Source: Hygrophila difformis
Lineage: Eukaryota; Streptophyta; Magnoliopsida; Lamiales; Acanthaceae
Assembly: GCA_030278955.1 (NCBI GenBank)
Contig: JAOANR010000010.1
Location: 24,954,444 to 25,018,443, forward strand
Direction of reading: 5' to 3'
Length of the DNA: 64,000 bases
Part shown: positions 58,999 through 64,000 of the stretch, piece by piece
Position numbering within the stretch: position 1 is the stretch's first letter
Layout: each line of letters begins with the position of its first letter
Program-made: the position numbers and the translations under genes
The notes under the pieces: generated by a model
The model's input: only the letters and a program-made list of their open reading frames with translations
Told to the model about the DNA's origin: nothing
Databases searched by the model: none

Positions 58999-61796
58999 TG
59001 TAACACCCCGGTTTTGGTAACCCAGGCCGGGATGCCACCGCCACACCTCCCTAGCAAGACGCGGTTTCTCCGAGCTTGCTAAAGAGATGCAAGGCTATGG
59101 TTTTTCAGAATTTAAAACATTCAAACAACCCACTCATATATAATTTAAAAATAATATATCAAAGTTGCAGTGGAAAATAAAGTTTATGCAGCGGAAATAT
59201 AAATAGGGCCAACATGGCCAAAACACGGGTTAAACAGGCCCGTTCATACAAGTCGTAACTAAATGCAGGAATTTAAAATAGAGATTTCCCCAAATGTTCC
59301 CATGTATGCATATGATGATGCATAATCCTCATACTCTGAAAGAAAAAGGGGAAAACGGTTTGGGTCAGCAAAACGTGCTGAGTAAGTTAACACTTAGCAT
59401 GATTTAGGGGTTTCAAAGCCTTTAATTATTTAAGAAAGAATTGACTTGCATTTAGCATGATCGCAGCCACTATATAAATTAACTCATCAAGATAATGGAA
59501 TTTAATTGTAGAAATCCAAGGTATGCTTGCCAAATAGTCACATATTTTACTCGCAAGGCGATTAAATAAATTGATATAAGCCAAAACACAATTTAGCAAG
59601 GATTTAATTAAATCTCGCATCAATTTCTCGTTTCGTTTCTTTTATGGATCACCATTCCCTAGGGCTCTTATGTCCACTAGCCTTATAAATCACCATTCGC
59701 CAGGGCTCTTATGTCCACTAGCCTTACGCTTGGGCTCTTATGTCCACAAGCCTTATAAATCACCATTCGCCAGGGCTCTTATGTCCATTAGCCTTACGCT
59801 TGGGCTCTTATGTCCACAAGCCTCATAAATCACCATTCGCCAGGGCTCTTATGTCCACTAGCCTTACGCTTGGGCTCTTATGTCCACAAGCCTCATAAAT
59901 CACCATTCGCCAGGGCTCTTATGTGCACTAGCCTTACGCTTGGGCTCTTATGTCCACAAGCCTTATGGTTAATATTTCACTAGGATTTAACAAAAGTTTT
60001 TATTTGTTTAGACATATCTCGCAAATCATGTGTTTCTCAAAAGACAAATTTTTCAACATTTCAACCAAGCCGTTTCCACAGTTTACGCCATCTCAGTTTA
60101 AAAATTCATTTCTTAAGCGATTGATCTGAAATTTTCACAGTATCTCAAAAACATCCCAATGAACAACTTTTATGTTTTGAGTTTTTCGGAAAAAAAGATG
60201 GGAAGCATGTCAAAAATCAAGTTTTCTACACAAATAGTATGCTGCCAGGATTCAGGTTTGACACCGTTCATAGATTCGACTTTTTAACATATCAAATGGA
60301 CTCCAAAAATTCTGAAATTTCATATGCACATACTAGACATGATTTCCTACAACTTTTGTTTAGAACTCAAAGCCCAACTCACAACGGATCAGAGGTTAAT
60401 CTTTAGCTCAAGTTCGAAACTAATTTCTGTCAAGGTTCTTGATTTCAGTACTAACGCAGATCGGATAGGCTCAGGTTCGGAGGTTCAAATCTCAACGAAA
60501 AATTCTAAAAACTTACAGTAATTTTCTAAACTCATAGATCTACAATTCTTATGTTCAATGCCAATCCTAGATCGGTCTAGATCTAAGGTAAAAATCACCA
60601 ACAAGTTCGAACTAAAATTCTGTCAAGAATTCTAAGATCCAGATTTAATGCTGTTCGGTTTTGGGTCGGTTTCCGGTTTCAAAACAACATGAAAAATTCC
60701 GAAATTTTTACAGAAGCTAGATCTAATCTTAGGAATGTTTTTCATGTTTTGAGTTTTTCCTTTTGATCAGTTTTAGGGGTTCGAAAAATTCATACGAAAA
60801 TGCTGCGCTGGGGGTTTTTCGTGTTGACGGATTTTAGAGTTTCTAAATCTCTATGTTTGGTTGCATTTTAAGTCACCCAAAACCATAGTAAGATTAACTT
60901 ACAGTGATTGTGTTCTTGAGTCGTCCTAGGTTCGTTCGCCTCGTCCAAAATCCTACGAACGGATCTACGAAACGCAAAGTTCCCGACTTTGGCCACGAAC
61001 GTATTTGCAATCAACGATTCAAGAGTTAGATTGGGGATTTGAGAGGAAAAACGAGATTGAGAACCTAAGATACTACTCACCAATGATCTAAGCACTGTGA
61101 TCCTTGATCTACACGGCTCTACGGTCGTCGTTGGTCGTCGGAAGGTCACCGGAAGTTCGTCGGAAGTTCGTCGGAAAGGTGTTTTGGCTTTGGGAGAGTT
61201 TGGGAGTGAAGAGATGATGGGAATGGCTGATAATGGGGCTGGGAATCATACCATATCGTCCAAGATATGCTTCCCCCGTGATTAGTCAAGATTCCCACCT
61301 TGGGCCCCGAAAAATTGGCGAGAAAGTCGCCAAAACGCGACAAATCGCAGCAGCTGTCAGGGTGGCGCGGTTTTTAGCCAAAAACCGCGCGGAGGGTGCG
61401 CGGCCTGGTCTGGGTCGTGCGTCCGGACTGGGCCGTGCGATCCCGTCGGGCCTTTTCTCCTCTCTTTCGGACTTCTATTCTCCTACGTTTTCGGGCTCGA
61501 TTTTTCCGGGTCATTCTCGGATTATGATTCCGATCTTAAATCTTTTCGACTTAAATTGATTTCGTGTTTGAAATCTTAAGTCCGTTAAGTCCGTCAGTTT
61601 TGGATTCGTCGGCTTCTAATTCGTCGTCTTTTTTACTCCCGTGTAATAAATCTTCAGGGGTTCTTGGAATTAAAAATTCTTTTTTTTTCTTGAATTTAAT
61701 TCCATTCCTTTTTGACTCGATTCATATTCCATTTCGAATGTTTTTGAATCTATCGGCGTTTCATTTCCGAGCAATAATTTATTGTGATAAATTATT
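58999..61796 (-). repeat. Gypsy-type LTR, minus orientation, right end truncated
   Basis: It begins TGTAACACCCCGG and its first 110 bp match, in reverse, the ends of the LTRs at 13516 and 33008. The GC-rich block at 61360-61460 corresponds to that at 700-870. The expected TTACA end is absent and the sequence changes near 61796, shortly before the LINE ORF1, so a LINE probably inserted into it. That boundary is approximate. The possible target duplication (TGTAT, 58994-58998) cannot be confirmed. Confidence 0.7.
59650..59966. repeat. 70-bp tandem array inside the LTR
   Basis: Four full units beginning 'caccattcgccagggctc' at 59691, 59761, 59831 and 59901, plus a partial at 59650. Each contains two 'gggctcttatgtccac' half-units. 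The array sits roughly where the related LTRs carry the GGGTTCGATTCCCC array or unrelated sequence. Confidence 0.92.
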
Positions 61797-61859
61797 TTCT
61801 TCTTCTCAGCCCCTCTCAGCCCCAAGTGGCGAGTTTTGCTCCTCTAGAGTTCTCCGGCG

Positions 61860-64000
61860 ATGTCTGGTTCTCCGGCGGCGAGTGAGGGTGTGAGGGTAAG
61901 AAGTCGTGACGTAGGGTCTAGGGTGAGAGATAGGCCGGTAAGGGGCGGGAATGGAGGCAGGTATGCTAGGGGACATGGATCACGGGGTGGAAATCAACTT
62001 CAGAGAGTGGGTTTCGGTGTGTTTTTGGGGAATATTCCGCTGGAATCCAGTAACAGAGATATGTATCTTGAAGTAGGTAAGATAGCTCGAGTACGAGACT
62101 GGTTTTTTCCCAATAGGCAATGGCCGGAGCAAGGTTATAAGTTTGGATTCTTTAGGTTTTGGAATAGGGCCGATGCAGAAACGGTTATCGCAGGTCTCAA
62201 TGGTCGGATGTGGATGGGGAAGAGGTTAAGGGCGAGCTGGGCACACCCGAGTCGGGGTAGGATAGATGAAGGGGGTGTCAGTAACAAGAGGGGTAGGATG
62301 GAAAATCAAATCTGGATGCCAAAACGGGTTGGCCGTGATGTTGGAAAATCTTATAGCAGTGGTGCTGCATGGCGGGACGAAAGAACCTATGCGGAGGTTA
62401 CCCGAGAGAAATACGTTCAAAAGTATGTCGGACTGGAGGGGGGAGGGAAAAGGATAGTGCACCTTCTAGAGGTCCAAGAGGAGGTTACAAGACTTAGACG
62501 CGCTGCGATAGTTGAATTGAAACATTTGGAGTTTCTCACTGAGTTTCAGGATTGGCTGGAGAAGGAGTACAACGAGTATGTGGAGATACTGTATGGAGGT
62601 GGCCACTTGTTGGTCGTGATTTTCGACGGATCGGAGAAGAGGGACCATTTCCTGGCTGATCGGAGAGACTACATGCAAGTTGCTTGGAAGAGAAGGTGGG
62701 AAAAAGGAAATTTGGTGCGTCGGCCGCTGTTATGGTTTTATGTGTTCGGTCTACCCTTCACAGCATGGTCCGAGGAGAATCTCCAGGCTTTGGTGAAAGG
62801 ATGGGGTAAGGTGATTTCGATAGAGAGGGAGACGAAGGAGAGGAGGAGGCTAGATCGTGCCAAGATCCTGGTGGCGGTTGATGACGGGACCAAGTTTCCG
62901 GCAGAACTGCAGGTGAAGGTGGGAGGGGTCGTATCAGCGATACGTTTGGTCGTCAATCCTGGCGAAGACGTTGTGAAGGCGGTGAACGATAGTGATGAAA
63001 GGATACACTCGCCGGAGAAGGGGAGGATCACCAATGGAACAGTAGTCTCACCTATGGGGCAGAATCAGGGGAAGTCCGAGGAGCCCAGGTCCAAGGAAAT
63101 AACAGGATCTCAAGAGAGTGAATATCGGGGTTTGGAAAAGGCAAACAGGGAGGCGGCTACTGTAGTTAATCATAACGGCGCAGACATTGACGTTTCACGA
63201 GGTAATGAGGATAGTGCCAATAAATTTTTGAATGCAAATGGGAGGGCGGTGGTTAATGATTTAAGTGAGTCAGATTATGGTGCGAGTGCTCATGGGGATG
63301 AAAATTATTTTGGACCGCGGGTAGTGGGCCAACAAAATACGGGAAGTGGGCCGTCATTGATGGAAGAGGCTAGTGGGTTTGAGGCCAGTGGGCCTGAGGC
63401 TAGTGGGCCTAAGGGAGATTCAGAATCAGGTAAGGGCATATGGGCAGAAGACACATTAGCCGGTTTAGGCGAAACCCAGAGTAACCAAATGGTAAATTGT
63501 CTGGAGGATGAAATGAATAAGGGAGGAGAGCGGGATCGGATCGGTAAGGAGGCATATTCTCGGCAATTCACTTCTGCAGAGTTAGCTGTGGACAAGGTAA
63601 TTGATGAGGGAGGTGAGGCAGATCGGACTGGGGGGGAGGGTGAGTCAGATGTGGCTGTTGGAGGCGGGCTAGGGGTTGTCGAAGAGGAGGGGGTTTCCGT
63701 TGAATTAGATAAGGATGTTGGCAATATTGACAGGCGGTGTTCCGAGCCGGAATTGGCCCCCTACCTATCGAATTTTCCGGAACTCAAAAAGATCGAAGAG
63801 GCTATGAAGACGGTTTTGAGAGGGAGGAGTGGGTTGAGGCGGAGGGGTCGGCCGTGTAAGAGGAAAGTGGATCCCTCTCGCTTGCCTGGGAAGGGGAAGT
63901 ATAAAGTTGGTAATGGACTCATGGGGGATCAATTCGCTAGACTTCAATTCTCCACGTTTAGGAAGTCGGATGGGGTTAAATTGGTAGATTTTCAGGAAGT
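61860..64000 (+). CDS. LINE ORF1 protein with RRM domain (intact, runs off the window)
   Basis: A stop-free frame of 713 codons from ATG 61860 to the window edge. ORF1 proteins of this type bind LINE RNA in the ribonucleoprotein that carries out target-primed reverse transcription. The N-terminus (1-50) is Gly/Arg-rich. An RRM follows at about 52-128, with RNP2-like 'VFLGNI' (54-59) and RNP1-like 'GYKFGFFRF' (92-100). A conserved middle domain reads 'HLLEVQEEVTRLRRAAIVEL' ... 'RPLLWFYVFGLPFTAWSEEN'. A long acidic, Gly/Ser-rich linker with 'ASGPEASGPK' repeats follows. The end, 'RRRGRPCKRKVDPSRLPGKG' then 'VKLVDFQE', matches the C-terminal part at 51402-52177, so about 35 residues should remain beyond 64000. 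No lesions are seen; the element could be full-length. Confidence 0.88.
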   Translation, partial: MSGSPAASEGVRVRSRDVGSRVRDRPVRGGNGGRYARGHGSRGGNQLQRVGFGVFLGNIPLESSNRDMYLEVGKIARVRDWFFPNRQWPEQGYKFGFFRFWNRADAETVIAGLNGRMWMGKRLRASWAHPSRGRIDEGGVSNKRGRMENQIWMPKRVGRDVGKSYSSGAAWRDERTYAEVTREKYVQKYVGLEGGGKRIVHLLEVQEEVTRLRRAAIVELKHLEFLTEFQDWLEKEYNEYVEILYGGGHLLVVIFDGSEKRDHFLADRRDYMQVAWKRRWEKGNLVRRPLLWFYVFGLPFTAWSEENLQALVKGWGKVISIERETKERRRLDRAKILVAVDDGTKFPAELQVKVGGVVSAIRLVVNPGEDVVKAVNDSDERIHSPEKGRITNGTVVSPMGQNQGKSEEPRSKEITGSQESEYRGLEKANREAATVVNHNGADIDVSRGNEDSANKFLNANGRAVVNDLSESDYGASAHGDENYFGPRVVGQQNTGSGPSLMEEASGFEASGPEASGPKGDSESGKGIWAEDTLAGLGETQSNQMVNCLEDEMNKGGERDRIGKEAYSRQFTSAELAVDKVIDEGGEADRTGGEGESDVAVGGGLGVVEEEGVSVELDKDVGNIDRRCSEPELAPYLSNFPELKKIEEAMKTVLRGRSGLRRRGRPCKRKVDPSRLPGKGKYKVGNGLMGDQFARLQFSTFRKSDGVKLVDFQE

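Noticed and set aside
59650..59966. CRISPR-like array of repeats and spacers
   Set aside because: Unit and spacer are both repeated, inside a plant LTR; this is an ordinary tandem repeat.

Overview
The window looks like gene-poor, repeat-dense plant nuclear DNA, probably from a eudicot. The reasons are the element types present: Ty1/copia and Ty3/gypsy LTR retrotransposons primed by initiator Met-tRNA, L1-type LINEs with RRM or DUF4283 ORF1 proteins, Mutator-like TIR elements and a Helitron-type end. I found no convincing host gene, tRNA or rRNA. Nearly every substantial coding signal belongs to a transposable element. A 500-N assembly gap lies at 7115-7614.

Layout. 1-1218 is the end of a minus-strand LTR lying against a decayed plus-strand gypsy gag (1219-2111). 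2112-5617 is non-coding AT-rich DNA with small direct repeats. 5618-7114 is the 5' part of a copia element (LTR, primer site, gag) cut by the gap. 7615-15128 appears to be the leader and a very long LTR of a minus-strand element, split by a DUF4283-type LINE (11258-14219) that itself holds an LTR fragment (11311-13516). 15131-16274 and 43116-45250 are two halves of an AT-rich array with a repeat period of about 290 bp.

Between those halves, 16275-43115 reads as one LINE insertion. A 15-bp target duplication flanks it, its 5' part is inverted (twin-primed form) and it ends in poly-A. It is inflated by two later insertions. One is a 7.3-kb gag-only LTR element with near-identical LTRs (16432-23771, TSD ATAAG). 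The other is a 13.9-kb complex of four LTRs and three short internal regions of a non-autonomous LTR element (29079-42960, TSD TAGCA). That complex holds a solo LTR (TSD AAACT), a 1.6-kb Mutator-like element and a 385-bp MITE.

43438-44923 is another TIR element with a 9-bp TSD. 45250-51401 is AT-rich DNA with tandem duplications, a Helitron-type terminus (47290-47319) and a 140-bp LINE stub (50334-50473). 51402-58696 is a 5'-truncated plus-strand LINE whose ORF2 is open apart from two nonsense codons. 58999 to about 61796 is another minus-strand LTR, followed by an uninterrupted RRM-type LINE ORF1 that runs off the end of the window (61860-64000).

Cross-cutting signals: (i) several diverged LTR families end in the same pair of predicted stem-loops with compensatory base changes; (ii) two LTR families carry arrays of a motif identical to the Pol III B box; (iii) both non-autonomous LTR elements keep two successive polypurine-tract/LTR-start junctions.
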